This document shows, one piece after another, positions 37,404 to 47,202 of a stretch of 64,000 bases of DNA. Both the position numbers and the translations under genes were made by a program. The notes under the pieces were generated by a model that was not told the origin of the DNA, ran no database searches, and saw only the letters and a list, made by a program, of their open reading frames with translations. The first letter of the stretch is position 1, and the number at the start of each line of letters is the position of its first letter. The stretch is from Sulfuricella sp. Its GTDB lineage: Bacteria > Pseudomonadota > Gammaproteobacteria > Burkholderiales > Sulfuricellaceae. The DNA lies in NCBI GenBank assembly GCA_023266195.1, contig JAHFRP010000001.1:474321-538320 (forward strand), written 5' to 3'.

Positions 37404-40172
37404 TTACCCGAGCTTGGCGAGCTGCGCCTTGAGTTTATCCAGCGTGGCGCCGAAGCTCTCCAGGCGTTCTTTCTCCTGCGCCACCACGGCGGCGGGGGCG
37501 CGGGCGACGAAGCTCTCGTTGGCGAGCTTGGCCTGGGCTTTGGCGATTTCGCCTTCGAGCCGGCCGATTTCCTTGGACAGGCGCGCCTGTTCGGCTTCCT
37601 TGTCCACCTCGATCTTGAGCATCAGCCTGATCTCGCCGACCACGGCAACCGGCGCATCGGCGTCGGGCAGTTCGCCTTGTACCACCGTCACCTCCGAAAT
37701 CCTGGCCAGTGCCTGGATGTACGGCGCCAGGGAAGTGACATCGCCGAGCGCGATCAGCGGCACCTTCTGCGCGGGGGAAAGGCCCATCTCGCCGCGCAGG
37801 GTGCGGCAGGCGTTGACGATTTCCTTGAGCAGCGCAACGCGGTCGGCGGCGGGCGCATCGATCCGGCCCAGGTCGGCGGCGGGGTAGGGCTGGAGCATGA
37901 TGCTTTCGCCCGTTGCTCCGGCTAGCGGCCCAACCTTCTGCCACAATTCCTCGGTGATGAATGGGATGATCGGATGGGCCAGCCGGAGCGTGGCTTCCAG
38001 CACCCGCGCCAGGGTGCGGCGCGTGGCGCGCTGGCGGGCCGCCTCCCTCTCCCCCAGCCCCTCTCCCGCAGGCGGGAGAGGGGAGGAAAGTTGGACTTTG
38101 GCCAGTTCCACGTACCAGTCGCAGTATTCGTCCCAGACGAACTCGTAGACGGCGCGGGCCGCCATGTCGAAGCGGTAGGTGTCGAAGGCTTCGGCCACGT
38201 CTTGTTCCGCCTGCTGCAAACGGCCGACGATCCACTTGTCCGCGTCGGAGAATTCCAGCGGCAGGCTTTCGTCCAGCCCGCAGTCCTTGTCCTCGATATT
38301 CATCAGCACGAAGCGGGTGGCGTTCCACAGCTTGTTGCAGAAGTTGCGGTAGCCGTCGCAGCGCTGCAAGTCGAACTTGATGTCGCGGCCGTGCGAGGCC
38401 AGGCTGGCGAAGGTAAAGCGGATGGCATCGGTGCCGAAGGCGGGGAAGCCGTCGGGGAAATCCTTGCGCGTCTGTTTGGCGATGGATTCGGCCTGCTTCG
38501 GGTTCATCAGGCCGGTCTGGCGCTTGGCGACCAGGGTTTCGAGGTCGATGCCGTCGATCAGGTCGATCGGGTCGATCACGTTGCCCTTGGATTTGCTCAT
38601 CTTGTTGCCGTGCATGTCGCGCACCAGGCCGTGCACGTAGACTTCCTTGAACGGCACCTGGCTGGTGAAATAGTCCGACATCATGACCATCCGGGCGACC
38701 CAGAAGAAAATGATGTCGAAGCCGGTGACCAGTACCGAAGACGGCAGGAAGGTATCGAGCTCGGGCGTCTTGTCCGGCCAGCCCAGGGTCGAGAAGGGCC
38801 ACAGCGCGGAGGAGAACCAGGTGTCGAGCACGTCCTCGTCCTGGCGCAGCAGCTTGCCCGCGCCGGCCTGCTGCTGGGCCTCTTCCAGGCTGCGCGCGAC
38901 GTAGGCGTTGCCGTCCTCGTCGTACCATGCCGGGATGCGGTGCCCCCACCACAGCTGGCGCGAGATGCACCAGTCCTGGATGTTCTCCAGCCACTGGTTG
39001 TAGACGTGGGTCCAATTCTCCGGCACGAACTTCACGTCGCCGTTGGCAACCATTTCCAGGCCTCGCCTGGCCAGCCCTTCCATCGCCACATACCACTGGT
39101 CGGTGAGCATCGGCTCGATGACGCTGTGGGTGCGGTCGCCGCGCGGCACCATCAGCTTATGCGGCTTGGTTTCGACCAGCAGGCCTTGCGCTTCGAGATC
39201 GGCCACGATGCGCTTGCGCGCTTCATAGCGGTCCATACCCTGGTACCGGTCGGGCGCCAGCTCGTTGATTTTGGCGTCGAGGGTGAGGATGCACAACGGT
39301 TCCAGACGATGTCTTTGGCCCACCTGGTAGTCGTTGAAATCGTGTGCCGGGGTGATCTTGACGCAGCCGGTGCCGAAGGCCGGATCGACGTAGTCGTCGG
39401 CGATGATCGGGATGCTGCGCTCGCACAGCGGCAGGCGCACATGCTTGCCGACCAGATGGCGGTAGCGTTCGTCATCGGGATGAACGGCCACCGCCATGTC
39501 GCCCAGCATGGTCTCCGGGCGGGTGGTGGCGACGATCAGCGAGTCGCTACTGCCTTTGACCGGGTAGCGGATATGCCACATGAAGCCGTCTTCTTCCTCG
39601 GAGACGACTTCCAGGTCGGACACCGCGGTCAGCAGCACCGGGTCCCAGTTGACCAGCCGCTTGCCGCGGTAGATCAGGCCCTGCCGGTGGAGCGCGACGA
39701 ATACTTCGGCAACCGCTTTGGACAAGCCTTCGTCCATGGTGAAGCGTTCGCGCGACCAGTCGCAGGAGGCGCCGAGGCGGCGCATCTGGCGGGTGATGGT
39801 GGAGCCGGATTCTTCCTTCCATTCCCACACCCGCTTGAGGAATTCGTCGCGGCCGAGGTCGTGGCGCGATACGCCTTTGGCGTCGAGCTGGCGCTCCACC
39901 ACGATCTGGGTGGCGATGCCGGCGTGGTCGGTGCCCGGCTGCCACAAGGTGTTGTCGCCCTTCATCCGGTGATAGCGCACCAGGGTGTCCATCAGCGTGT
40001 CCTGGAAGGCATGGCCCATGTGCAGCGTGCCGGTGACGTTGGGCGGCGGCAGCATGATGCAGTAGGCGGGCTTGCCCGGTTCGGTCGCGGCCTTGAAATA
40101 GCCGCGGGATTCCCACAGCGGATACCAGTGCGCCTCGATGGCGGCGGGTTCAAAACTTTTGGCGAGTTCCAT
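37404..40172 (-). CDS. valS: Valyl-tRNA synthetase with a repeat-derived insert
   Basis: 922-residue class I synthetase. HIGH-type motif HMGH in [15 protein letters not shown] (about residues 43-57), KMSKS in [10 protein letters not shown], editing domain in the middle and a C-terminal coiled coil ([20 protein letters not shown]) that binds tRNA-Val. Between ELAKVQL and [10 protein letters not shown] the chain carries the extra segment [15 protein letters not shown], encoded by a palindromic intergenic-type repeat (38042-38086); E. coli ValS has a short turn there. The insert lies in the anticodon-binding helical domain and keeps the frame open. Confidence 0.96.
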   Translation of the reverse strand: MELAKSFEPAAIEAHWYPLWESRGYFKAATEPGKPAYCIMLPPPNVTGTLHMGHAFQDTLMDTLVRYHRMKGDNTLWQPGTDHAGIATQIVVERQLDAKGVSRHDLGRDEFLKRVWEWKEESGSTITRQMRRLGASCDWSRERFTMDEGLSKAVAEVFVALHRQGLIYRGKRLVNWDPVLLTAVSDLEVVSEEEDGFMWHIRYPVKGSSDSLIVATTRPETMLGDMAVAVHPDDERYRHLVGKHVRLPLCERSIPIIADDYVDPAFGTGCVKITPAHDFNDYQVGQRHRLEPLCILTLDAKINELAPDRYQGMDRYEARKRIVADLEAQGLLVETKPHKLMVPRGDRTHSVIEPMLTDQWYVAMEGLARRGLEMVANGDVKFVPENWTHVYNQWLENIQDWCISRQLWWGHRIPAWYDEDGNAYVARSLEEAQQQAGAGKLLRQDEDVLDTWFSSALWPFSTLGWPDKTPELDTFLPSSVLVTGFDIIFFWVARMVMMSDYFTSQVPFKEVYVHGLVRDMHGNKMSKSKGNVIDPIDLIDGIDLETLVAKRQTGLMNPKQAESIAKQTRKDFPDGFPAFGTDAIRFTFASLASHGRDIKFDLQRCDGYRNFCNKLWNATRFVLMNIEDKDCGLDESLPLEFSDADKWIVGRLQQAEQDVAEAFDTYRFDMAARAVYEFVWDEYCDWYVELAKVQLSSPLPPAGEGLGEREAARQRATRRTLARVLEATLRLAHPIIPFITEELWQKVGPLAGATGESIMLQPYPAADLGRIDAPAADRVALLKEIVNACRTLRGEMGLSPAQKVPLIALGDVTSLAPYIQALARISEVTVVQGELPDADAPVAVVGEIRLMLKIEVDKEAEQARLSKEIGRLEGEIAKAQAKLANESFVARAPAAVVAQEKERLESFGATLDKLKAQLAKLG
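38042..38086. repeat. GC-rich palindromic repeat inside valS
   Basis: The plus strand reads CTCTCCCGCAGGCGGGAGAG with CCCCAGCCCCTCTCCC around it, the same phrase as the intergenic repeat at 51310-51402. In valS it adds about 15 codons. Confidence 0.8.
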
Positions 40173-40240
40173 GGTTTGGAATTATTTTGCAGTGACGGGA
40201 AGCCGGGAATTATACCTGTTTTCCCGGCCGAAATAGGCTG

Positions 40241-40705
40241 TTAGTGCGGGTCTTCCCCGTTGGGTGCGGCATCGTTCCGCTGCCTCAACGCCTCGTGGAC
40301 GACATGGCGGATATGCTCGCGCGAGCGTTCCATCAGCTCGTTCAAGGCGCGGTCGAGGGTGGCCGCGAATTCCAGCGAGATGCGGTTTTCCAGCTCCTGG
40401 ACCAGGAGTTCCTCCATCTGGCGCAGGGATTCTTCATGCCGGGAAAAATCCGCGGATTGATCGATCGACTCGGGTGCGGAAGGGGGAGGGGGCGTTTCGG
40501 GTTTGCTCACCGCAGCGCTTGTGATCGCGTCGGTCAGCACCGGGATGGTGCTGGGTTCAATGACGATTTCGGTCAGCACCGGGATCGCCGCCTTCCCGGC
40601 TTGCTGTTCGGCGGCGGCGAGATCTTGCGGCGTGGGCGCGCCCGTGCGATGCCTGGTCAGCAGGGCGTCCATTTTTCCGAGTATGTCGGGTTCGCCGTTA
40701 TCCAT
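40241..40705 (-). CDS. Hypothetical protein downstream of holC
   Basis: 154 residues, acidic and Pro/Ala-rich, with a disordered middle (SKPETPPPPSAPES) and a helical C-terminus (RQMEELLVQELENRISLEFAA, RALNELMERSREHIRHVVHE). The family is not named with confidence; similar small genes follow holC in betaproteobacteria. It starts 3 bp after the holC stop, so it is very probably cotranslated. Confidence 0.75.
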   Translation of the reverse strand: MDNGEPDILGKMDALLTRHRTGAPTPQDLAAAEQQAGKAAIPVLTEIVIEPSTIPVLTDAITSAAVSKPETPPPPSAPESIDQSADFSRHEESLRQMEELLVQELENRISLEFAATLDRALNELMERSREHIRHVVHEALRQRNDAAPNGEDPH

Positions 40706-40708
40706 GCG

Positions 40709-41134
40709 TCAGGTCTTGTTCCCGATATCGTGGGTCTGAATTTCGTAGCCCCGGTCGCGGTAGAAGCGGAAGCGTCCGCGCGCCATGTCGCGGTCGTCCT
40801 CGTCCGTGCCGACGATTTCTATCAGCCGGTGAAAGCGGCTGAAGAACAGCGGCTGTTCGGGGTGAAGGTTGAGCAGGATATCGTCGTGATCCAGCGCTTC
40901 GGCATGATGATCGACGATCACCGGCGTGACCGCCGCCAGCCTGTCCGAGCTGCGGCAATGGGGAATGAAGCCGATGGCGGGCGTGCTCCAGAGCAACCGG
41001 TCCATTTTCTCAGTGGCGGCGGCATCGGGCGTGTAAACCACCACGCGCAGCCCGCGCTCCACCGCCTTGGCGCAGAGAATGCAGGCGGTGTGGTATTTGT
41101 CGGGGCTGTGGGTGTAGAAGTCGATTTGCGTCAT
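40709..41134 (-). CDS. holC: DNA polymerase III chi subunit
   Basis: 141 residues, MTQIDFYTHSPDKYHTACIL. HolC links the clamp loader to single-stranded DNA-binding protein. The conserved block RLLWSTPAIGFIPHC and the C-terminal DEDDRDMARGRFRFYRDRGY fit the family. It follows pepA, the usual pepA-holC-valS order in proteobacteria. Confidence 0.92.
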   Translation of the reverse strand: MTQIDFYTHSPDKYHTACILCAKAVERGLRVVVYTPDAAATEKMDRLLWSTPAIGFIPHCRSSDRLAAVTPVIVDHHAEALDHDDILLNLHPEQPLFFSRFHRLIEIVGTDEDDRDMARGRFRFYRDRGYEIQTHDIGNKT

Positions 41135-41234
41135 GAATTCTAGGGTGGATCAGACGGTCAGGCCGACCCGCCGGTTGTTTGGCGGATTTCGCGGCGCTCT
41201 TGTGCGCTTTTAGGGAAACGATTTATTCCGATAT

Positions 41235-41262
41235 CGTCATTCCCGCAAAAGCGGGAATGACG
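41235..41262. repeat. Minimal CGTCATTCC hairpin between pepA and holC
   Basis: CGTCATTCCCGC, AAAA, GCGGGAATGACG is a perfect 12-bp stem and belongs to the family at 3761 and 23211. Confidence 0.75.
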
Positions 41263-41279
41263 TTTAATCGGCGCTCCCT

Positions 41280-42779
41280 TTAGGGTAAATCCGCCCCGCA
41301 CTTGTTGATCAGGAAGTGTACCAGCAACGGCAGCGGCCGTCCGGTCGAGCCCTTTTCCTTGCCGGATTTCCAGGCGGTGCCGGCTATGTCGAGGTGCGCC
41401 CAGTCGTATTTCTTGGCGAAGCGCGACAGGAAGCAGGCCGCCGTGATCGAACCGGCGGCGCGGCCGCCGATGTTGGCCATATCGGCGAAGTTGCTCTTCA
41501 GCAGTTCCTGGTAGTCTTCCCACAGCGGCATGTGCCAGACGCGGTCGACGGTGTATTCGCCGGCATGGACCAGTTCGCGGGCCAGGGCGTCGTGGTTGCT
41601 GAACAGGCCGGATGCGACATGGCCGAGGGCGATGACGCAGGCGCCGGTGAGCGTGGCGATGTCCACCACCGCCTCCGGTTCGAAGCGCTCGGCGTAAGTC
41701 AGCGCGTCGCACAGGACCAGGCGGCCTTCGGCATCGGTATTGAGTACCTCGATGGTCTGCCCCGACATGCTGGTGACGATGTCGCCGGGTTTGCTGGCAT
41801 TGCCGTCCGGCAGGTTTTCACTGGCCGGGATGATGCCCACCAGGTTGAGCGGCAGCCCGAGCTGCGCCACCGCCTTGAAGGTGCCGAGCACGTTGGCGGC
41901 GCCGCTCATGTCGTATTTCATCTCATCCATTTCGGCGCCGGGCTTGAGCGAAATGCCGCCGGAATCGAAGGTGATGCCCTTGCCGACCAGCACGATGGGC
42001 TTCTGCTTCTTGTCGCCGCCCGAGTATTGCAGCACGATCAGCTTGGGCGCTTGGCGGCTGCCGCGCGCCACGGAAAGCAATGCGCCCATGTTGAGGGCTT
42101 CCATGTCCTTCTGTTCCAGCACTTCCAGCTTGAGCTTGTAGGTTTCGGCCAGTTCCCGCGCCTGCTCGGCGAGGTAGGTCGGGGTGCAGATGTTGCCCGG
42201 CAGATTGCCGAGGTCCTTCGCCAGGTTCATCCCGTCGGCGATGGCTTGACCCCGCTTGGCGGCTTCTTCCCCGCCGCCGAGTTCGTTGCGCCGGGGCACG
42301 TTGAGGACCAGTCGGCGTAGCGGACGGCGGGTTTCCTCCTGCTTGCTCTTCAACCGATCGAAGCGGTAAATGCCTTCCATCGCCATCACTACGGCCTGCT
42401 CGACTTTCCATTCGGTGGTGCGGCGTTTGACCGGGAGCTCGGTGAGGAAAATCGAGGCTTCGAGCGAACCGGTTTCGTTCAGGGTCTTGATCGCGGCGCG
42501 CACCGCATCGCGGTACTCCTTGTCCTTGAAGTCCCGCTCCTTGCCCAGGCCCACCAGCAGCACCCGTTCGCACAGGGTGTTGGGAACGTTGTGCAGCAGC
42601 AGGGTGGTGCCGCTCTTCCCTTCCATGTCGCCGCGGCGGATAATATCGCTGAGGGCGTGGTTCGAGGCTTGATCGATCAGTTCGCCGGCCAGCGAAAGCT
42701 TGCGCGGCTCGAATACGCCGACCACGACGCAGGCGGAGCGTTGTTTTTCCGGGCTGCCGCTTTTTATGCTAAATTCCAC
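41280..42779 (-). CDS. pepA: Leucyl aminopeptidase PepA
   Basis: 499-residue M17 cytosol aminopeptidase. Metal-binding core [20 protein letters not shown] and the signature [17 protein letters not shown] 42779 was chosen because GAGGAG sits 8 nt upstream and it gives [13 protein letters not shown], as in E. coli PepA; a GTG three codons earlier lies within the ribosome site itself. Divergent from lptF. Confidence 0.95.
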   Translation of the reverse strand: MEFSIKSGSPEKQRSACVVVGVFEPRKLSLAGELIDQASNHALSDIIRRGDMEGKSGTTLLLHNVPNTLCERVLLVGLGKERDFKDKEYRDAVRAAIKTLNETGSLEASIFLTELPVKRRTTEWKVEQAVVMAMEGIYRFDRLKSKQEETRRPLRRLVLNVPRRNELGGGEEAAKRGQAIADGMNLAKDLGNLPGNICTPTYLAEQARELAETYKLKLEVLEQKDMEALNMGALLSVARGSRQAPKLIVLQYSGGDKKQKPIVLVGKGITFDSGGISLKPGAEMDEMKYDMSGAANVLGTFKAVAQLGLPLNLVGIIPASENLPDGNASKPGDIVTSMSGQTIEVLNTDAEGRLVLCDALTYAERFEPEAVVDIATLTGACVIALGHVASGLFSNHDALARELVHAGEYTVDRVWHMPLWEDYQELLKSNFADMANIGGRAAGSITAACFLSRFAKKYDWAHLDIAGTAWKSGKEKGSTGRPLPLLVHFLINKCGADLP

Positions 42780-42881
42780 TTTAATCACTCCTCACAATAT
42801 ATTTCCGGTTTTCTTCATAAAACCTGACCAATCCGGAATTATTTACAGACTGTTGCGTAAAAGTCAAAGAAAACCCGATCG

Positions 42882-43997
42882 ATGATTTTCCGCCGCGCCC
42901 TGCTGCGCGAGGTGGCCAGCACGGCATTGCTGGTTTTCTCGGTGCTGCTGATGATTACCCTCACCACGATGCTGGTCCGTCTCCTCGGGCAAGCGGCAAG
43001 CGGCTCGCTGGCCAACGAGGCGGTGGCGGCCTTTCTTGGTTTCAGCATAGTTAATTATTTGCCGATTTTGTTGTCCCTGACGGTGTTTATCGCCGTTTTG
43101 ATGACATTGACCCGCTGCTACCGCGACAGCGAAATGGTGGTGTGGTTTTCGGCCGGCTTGAGCCTCGCGGCATGGGTGCGGCCGGTAGCCGTCTTTGTCG
43201 CGCCGGTGGTGTTTGCCATCGCGCTGCTGAGCCTGGTGGTTTCGCCGTGGGCATTGCAAAAAAGCGACGAATACCGGCGGCAGCTCGACAGCCGCGACGA
43301 TATGTCGGCTGTTGCGCCGGGTGTGTTCAAGGAATCCAAGTATGCCGAGCGGGTGTATTTCGTGGAAAGCTTCGCGGGTGAAAAAAACACCGTCAGCAAC
43401 ATTTTTATGCGGTCGATCCAGCACCAGAAGCTCGGTATCCTGGTGGCGCAGCACGGCTACCAGGCCACCTCTGAAAAGGGCGACCGCTATCTCGTGCTGC
43501 TCAACGGCCGACGCTATGAAGGCGTGGGCGGCTCGCCGGATTATAGAGTCATGAGCTTCGAGCGCTATACCATTCGGCTCTATGCCTACGAGGCAGGCTT
43601 GATCGTGCCGACCCTGAAGTCGCTGCCCACCCTGGCCCTGCTGCGCGACCGCTCGCCTTCCAACATGGGTGAGTTGCTGTGGCGCGTGGGTTTGCCCATA
43701 AGCGCCTTTGTCCTGGCTCTCCTGGCCATCCCGTTGAGCTACGTCAATCCGCGGGCGGGGCGCTCGCTCAACTTGATCCTGGCGATATTGCTGTACATGA
43801 TTTACAGCAATTTTCTCAGCATTACCCAGGCCTGGGTGGCGCAGGCCAAGTTGTCTCCCTTCGTCGGGATATGCCTGGTGCATGGCGTAATGGCAGGGGT
43901 GCTGCTGCTCTTGTTTTATCGCCGTAGCGTACTTGTCGCATTTCGTCTGTCCTGGCTCTGGAGCTGGGTATCTTTTCACCGCGGAGGGGCGGCATGA
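42882..43997 (+). CDS. lptF: LPS export permease LptF
   Basis: 371 residues. Inner-membrane component of LptB2FG, which extracts lipopolysaccharide and passes it to LptC. N-terminal membrane helices (about 12-35 and 60-80), a periplasmic beta-jellyroll (about 120-250) and C-terminal helices. MIFRRALLREVASTALLVF is the family-typical start. The 3' end overlaps lptG by 4 bp. Confidence 0.94.
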   Translation: MIFRRALLREVASTALLVFSVLLMITLTTMLVRLLGQAASGSLANEAVAAFLGFSIVNYLPILLSLTVFIAVLMTLTRCYRDSEMVVWFSAGLSLAAWVRPVAVFVAPVVFAIALLSLVVSPWALQKSDEYRRQLDSRDDMSAVAPGVFKESKYAERVYFVESFAGEKNTVSNIFMRSIQHQKLGILVAQHGYQATSEKGDRYLVLLNGRRYEGVGGSPDYRVMSFERYTIRLYAYEAGLIVPTLKSLPTLALLRDRSPSNMGELLWRVGLPISAFVLALLAIPLSYVNPRAGRSLNLILAILLYMIYSNFLSITQAWVAQAKLSPFVGICLVHGVMAGVLLLLFYRRSVLVAFRLSWLWSWVSFHRGGAA

Positions 43998-45067
43998 GAG
44001 TCCTCAACCGCTACCTGGCGCATGAGGTTTATTCCTCCACGTTGCTGGTGTTTACGGCGCTGCTCATGTTGTTCGCTTTTTTCGACCTGATTCATGAGCT
44101 GGGCGACCTGGGCCAGGGCAATTACCGGCTGGTGAATATTCTGGGATATGTCCTGCTGTCGTTGCCCGGGCATGTATATGAGCTATTTCCGATCGCAGCC
44201 CTGATCGGCACCCTGTTTGCTCTCGCGCAGCTGACCGCCCATTCCGAGTTTACCGTGATGCGCGTGTCTGGGTTGTCCACGTCGCGCATTGCCCTGTCAC
44301 TGGCGAAAGCCGGGTTGCTGTTCGTGGCGCTGACCTTCATTTTCGGCGAATTCATCGCCCCGCCTAGCGAGCGTGCGGCACAGCAATTGCGGTTGAGGGC
44401 CACCAGCGCTGTGGTGGCGCAGGAATTTCGTTCCGGGCTGTGGGTGAAGGACGCGGGAAATTTCGTCAATATCGAGGAAGTATTGCCGGATGCCACCATG
44501 CAGGGCGTAAAAATCTACGAATTCGACCCCGATTTTCGCCTGCGTGCCATCAGCTACGCCAAGCGTGGCGTGCATGTGGCCGAAAACCGCTGGCGCCTGA
44601 CCGATGTGGCGCAGACCCATTTCGAACAAGGCCGGACGGTGGTCACCAAGCTGCCGAACGCCTACTGGTATTCGGTGTTGACGCCCGACATCCTCAACGT
44701 GCTGCTGGTCGTGCCGGAGCAGATGTCGGCGTGGAATCTTTATTTTTACGTGGAGCACCTGCGCGAAAACAAGCAGAAAACCACTCGCTACGAAATCGCC
44801 CTCTGGTCGAAGCTGGCTTATCCGTTCGCGGCATTGGTCATGATTATGCTGGCCTTGCCATTTGCCTATTTCCAGGGGCGTTCTGGCGGGGTAAGCGCGA
44901 AGATATTTGCCGGCATCATGCTGGGCCTGGTTTTCCACCTGTTGAACAGATTGTTTTCGCACCTCGGGCTGCTGAACGACTGGCCGCCCTTGTTCAGTGC
45001 GGTATTCCCCACGCTGGCATTCCTCGGCGCGGCGATGGCGATGATGTGGTGGGTGGAGAGGAGATAG
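43994..45067 (+). CDS. lptG: LPS export permease LptG
   Basis: 357 residues. Partner of LptF with the same arrangement: MRVLNRYLAHEVYSSTLLVF, HSEFTVMRVSGLSTSRIALS coupling helix, periplasmic domain, C-terminal helices ending WWVERR. ATGA overlap with lptF. Confidence 0.95.
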   Translation: MRVLNRYLAHEVYSSTLLVFTALLMLFAFFDLIHELGDLGQGNYRLVNILGYVLLSLPGHVYELFPIAALIGTLFALAQLTAHSEFTVMRVSGLSTSRIALSLAKAGLLFVALTFIFGEFIAPPSERAAQQLRLRATSAVVAQEFRSGLWVKDAGNFVNIEEVLPDATMQGVKIYEFDPDFRLRAISYAKRGVHVAENRWRLTDVAQTHFEQGRTVVTKLPNAYWYSVLTPDILNVLLVVPEQMSAWNLYFYVEHLRENKQKTTRYEIALWSKLAYPFAALVMIMLALPFAYFQGRSGGVSAKIFAGIMLGLVFHLLNRLFSHLGLLNDWPPLFSAVFPTLAFLGAAMAMMWWVERR

Positions 45068-45100
45068 CGTTGAGTGCCGGGTAAAACCAGCGATTCGACG

Positions 45101-45144
45101 CTCAGGACTCAGGACTCAGGACTCAGGACTCAGGACTCAGGACT
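45101..45144. repeat. Heptanucleotide tandem repeat (CTCAGGA)6
   Basis: Six perfect CTCAGGA units plus two bases. The repeat covers the end of the RDD-protein gene, whose last residues (SPES) and stop are read from it. Confidence 0.95.
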
Positions 45145-45545
45145 ATTTTCGTTCCCGCCATGCGGTCGTGCCAGAACTGGCGGTCGCGGTCGAACAGCGC
45201 CCACAGGATGCCGAATCCGAGCAGGATGCCGGTCAGGGCGCAAATAAAGCGCAGGCAGGCCTGGCCGAAACGCAACGGTTTCCCGTCGGCGCTTGCCACG
45301 CGCAAGCGCCAGGTTTTCATCGGCAGGGTTTGTCCGCCGTGCAGCCAGTACCAGACGAAGTAAGCCGCCGTCACCAGCAACAGGTAAGCCTGGAACGCAA
45401 CCCGCAGAACGGGCGACAGCGGGGAGTGGAACGCCGCGGTGAAGACGAAGCCGGCCGCAAACAATACGGCCGCCAACAGCAGCGCTTCGTACAGCATGCT
45501 GGCCAGGCGGCGAAAAATGCCCGGCATATCGGGAGGCAATGGCAT
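45123..45545 (-). CDS. RDD-family membrane protein
   Basis: 140 residues with three hydrophobic segments (about 18-40, 50-68, 105-122) and the RDD signature: FRRLASMLYEALLL near the N-terminus and WHDRMAGTKIV near the end. RDD proteins are small inner-membrane proteins of unsettled function. The C-terminal residues after KIVL come from the heptamer repeat, so unit number would change the tail. It forms a set with the DUF3106, DUF3619 and sigma-factor genes on the same strand. Confidence 0.88.
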   Translation of the reverse strand: MPLPPDMPGIFRRLASMLYEALLLAAVLFAAGFVFTAAFHSPLSPVLRVAFQAYLLLVTAAYFVWYWLHGGQTLPMKTWRLRVASADGKPLRFGQACLRFICALTGILLGFGILWALFDRDRQFWHDRMAGTKIVLSPES

Positions 45546-45574
45546 CGGGTGGCGGGCTTAAGGTGCGGCGAGCC

Positions 45575-46120
45575 TTAGTTTGCGGCGGGCGTTTGGGGTG
45601 GCGTGGCAACAGGCGCGGCCCCGCCTTTCGGCGCTTCCTGCGGGGTCTTTGGCAACCCGGTATTGGCAAGCGGCACGGGGTTTTCCTTGGCCTTGCTGCG
45701 CCGGAGTTGTTCCTTCTTTTCTTCCGGCAGCTGCTGGTATTCCTGCCATTTCTTTTGCACTTCCTGGCGCTTTTCCGGTGGCAGTTTCTTCAGTTTTTCG
45801 TATTTTTCCCGCGCCAGGGCGCGCTGTTCCGGCGTGAGTTCGCTCCAGCCTTTGAGCCGCCGCTGGATGCGCTGCTGTTCCTGCGGCTTCATTTTGGGAT
45901 AGCGTTTAGCCACGCCCAGCAATCTTTTGCGCTGGATCGCAGGCATGTTGTCCCATTCGCCGGAAACGGGTGCGAGGATTTGCTTTTGCTCGGCTGAAAG
46001 CTCGATCCATGCCGGTTGCCGGACTTCCTGTGGCGCAGCGGCGGCCGGAGCCGCGATGGCGCCACCCTGTACCAGAAGGCAGAGGGCGAGCGTTATTCCG
46101 GCGTAGAACCTTCGAGCCAT
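45575..46120 (-). CDS. DUF3106 periplasmic protein
   Basis: 181 residues, signal peptide MARRFYAGITLALCLLVQGGAIA, then charged helical repeats with WIELSAEQKQIL, WDNMPAIQRKRLLGVAKRYP and the heptad-like PEQRALAREKYEKLKKLPPE. The C-terminus is Pro/Ala-rich. Similar to DUF3106 proteins that accompany an ECF sigma gene in betaproteobacteria; possibly an envelope-stress partner (inference). Overlaps the DUF3619 gene by 28 bp. Confidence 0.88.
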   Translation of the reverse strand: MARRFYAGITLALCLLVQGGAIAAPAAAAPQEVRQPAWIELSAEQKQILAPVSGEWDNMPAIQRKRLLGVAKRYPKMKPQEQQRIQRRLKGWSELTPEQRALAREKYEKLKKLPPEKRQEVQKKWQEYQQLPEEKKEQLRRSKAKENPVPLANTGLPKTPQEAPKGGAAPVATPPQTPAAN

Positions 46121-46473
46121 GTATCGAATCCGGTGTCTATGAGAGCGTGGATCGGCAGATCCTGGGCCAGCAGATGGGCGTCGATTTCCGACTCGTCATT
46201 CATCTGCGGGGTGGTTTGCCAATAGGTGACAAGCAGCAATCCCAATACCAGCGCCACCAGCGGGATCCAGGCCCGGAATGGCGAATGGCCGCCGCCGTGC
46301 CCGCCGCCGTGGCCGCCGCCCCAAGCCAGGCTAAAGCTGTGATGCGGTTTGGCATAGACTTCCAAGACATGCTGCCGCGCCGTCTGGAGGCGATATTGCA
46401 CGCGGGCGTCCAGGTTGGATGCGCCGTAATCGAGATGCTGCGTAATTTTTTTTGCCAGATCGTCTTCGTTCAT
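46093..46473 (-). CDS. DUF3619 membrane protein, possible anti-sigma partner
   Basis: 126 residues beginning MNEDDLAKKITQHLDYGASN, with a Gly/His-rich stretch (GGGHGGGHGGGHS, about 72-84), one membrane span (WIPLVALVLGLLLVTYW) and a short periplasmic tail. The start ATG overlaps the sigma-factor stop (ATGA). The membrane-anchored small partner gene after a sigma gene is an anti-sigma arrangement, but this is inferred from context only. Confidence 0.85.
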   Translation of the reverse strand: MNEDDLAKKITQHLDYGASNLDARVQYRLQTARQHVLEVYAKPHHSFSLAWGGGHGGGHGGGHSPFRAWIPLVALVLGLLLVTYWQTTPQMNDESEIDAHLLAQDLPIHALIDTGFDTWLEGSTPE

Positions 46474-47033
46474 GGCTCGATTCCCTTCGACTTCAAAAAG
46501 GCCGCCACTGCGTGGGTGGCCCGCGAGCAATGCGTCTTGACGCTGCCTTCGGAGCAACCCATGGCGGCAGCGGTCTCTGATACATCCAGTTCTTCCCAGT
46601 AACGCAGCAGGAACGCTTCCCGTTGACGTGCCGGCAAATTTTCTAATGCCTGTTCGATCAATTTGACGACTTGCGAGCGTTCCAGGGTTTCCGCCGGTCC
46701 TTTGAAACTGTTCGACTCGTCCGCCACTTCCAAAGTTTCCAGGGGATCGTGTTCGTCCTCCTGCTGCGGCGTGAGCGCGGATAGCAGGGTCGTCCACAGC
46801 GAACGCACCTTCTGGCGGCGATAATAGTCGCGGATGGTGTTTTGCAGGATGCGCTGGAACAGCATCGGAAATTCCTCGGCGGGTTTGTCCGGGTATTTTT
46901 CCGCGAGTTTCATCATGGCGTCCTGCACGACGTCGAGTGCGCCGTGCTCGTCGCGAACGGCGAACAGCGCCTGTTTGTAGGCGCGGCGCTCGACTTCGGC
47001 GAGGAAGCCGGAGAGTTCCTGGTAAGTGGCCAG
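46470..47033 (-). CDS. ECF-type RNA polymerase sigma factor, unusual start
   Basis: Regions 2 and 4 are clear: DVVQDAMMKLAEKYPD and FPMLFQRILQNTIRDYYRRQ, then LPARQREAFLLRYWEELDVS and MGCSEGSVKTHCSRATHA. Starting at the GTG 46928 would lose region 2.1. The frame stays open further upstream, reading LATYQELSGFLAEVERRAYKQALFA, as sigma homologues do, but contains no ATG, GTG or TTG there. A CTG at 47033 has AGGAAG 7 nt before it, giving 187 residues; this non-canonical start is my best choice. Followed by DUF3619 with ATGA overlap. Confidence 0.8.
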   Translation of the reverse strand: MATYQELSGFLAEVERRAYKQALFAVRDEHGALDVVQDAMMKLAEKYPDKPAEEFPMLFQRILQNTIRDYYRRQKVRSLWTTLLSALTPQQEDEHDPLETLEVADESNSFKGPAETLERSQVVKLIEQALENLPARQREAFLLRYWEELDVSETAAAMGCSEGSVKTHCSRATHAVAAFLKSKGIEP

Positions 47034-47202
47034 TTGGGAGCTTCCTAAGTTACATAATTATGCCATCTTATCAAATAAATAAAAAAAAGCGGAGCGTTCC
47101 GCAACTTTGGTAAAATGCCGTTCGGTGGAACGCGCACTTGACCAAGTTGGCGCCAACCATTAGTGTTTCACGTTTCCCGCAAAAAATAATTAAGGCTGTG
47201 AT

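Noticed and set aside
45101..45144. CRISPR-like array
   Set aside because: Units of 7 bp with no spacers; a simple tandem repeat.
47062..47202. Leader peptide or attenuator before ilvB
   Set aside because: Only a very short frame without runs of Leu, Val or Ile and no convincing terminator hairpin.
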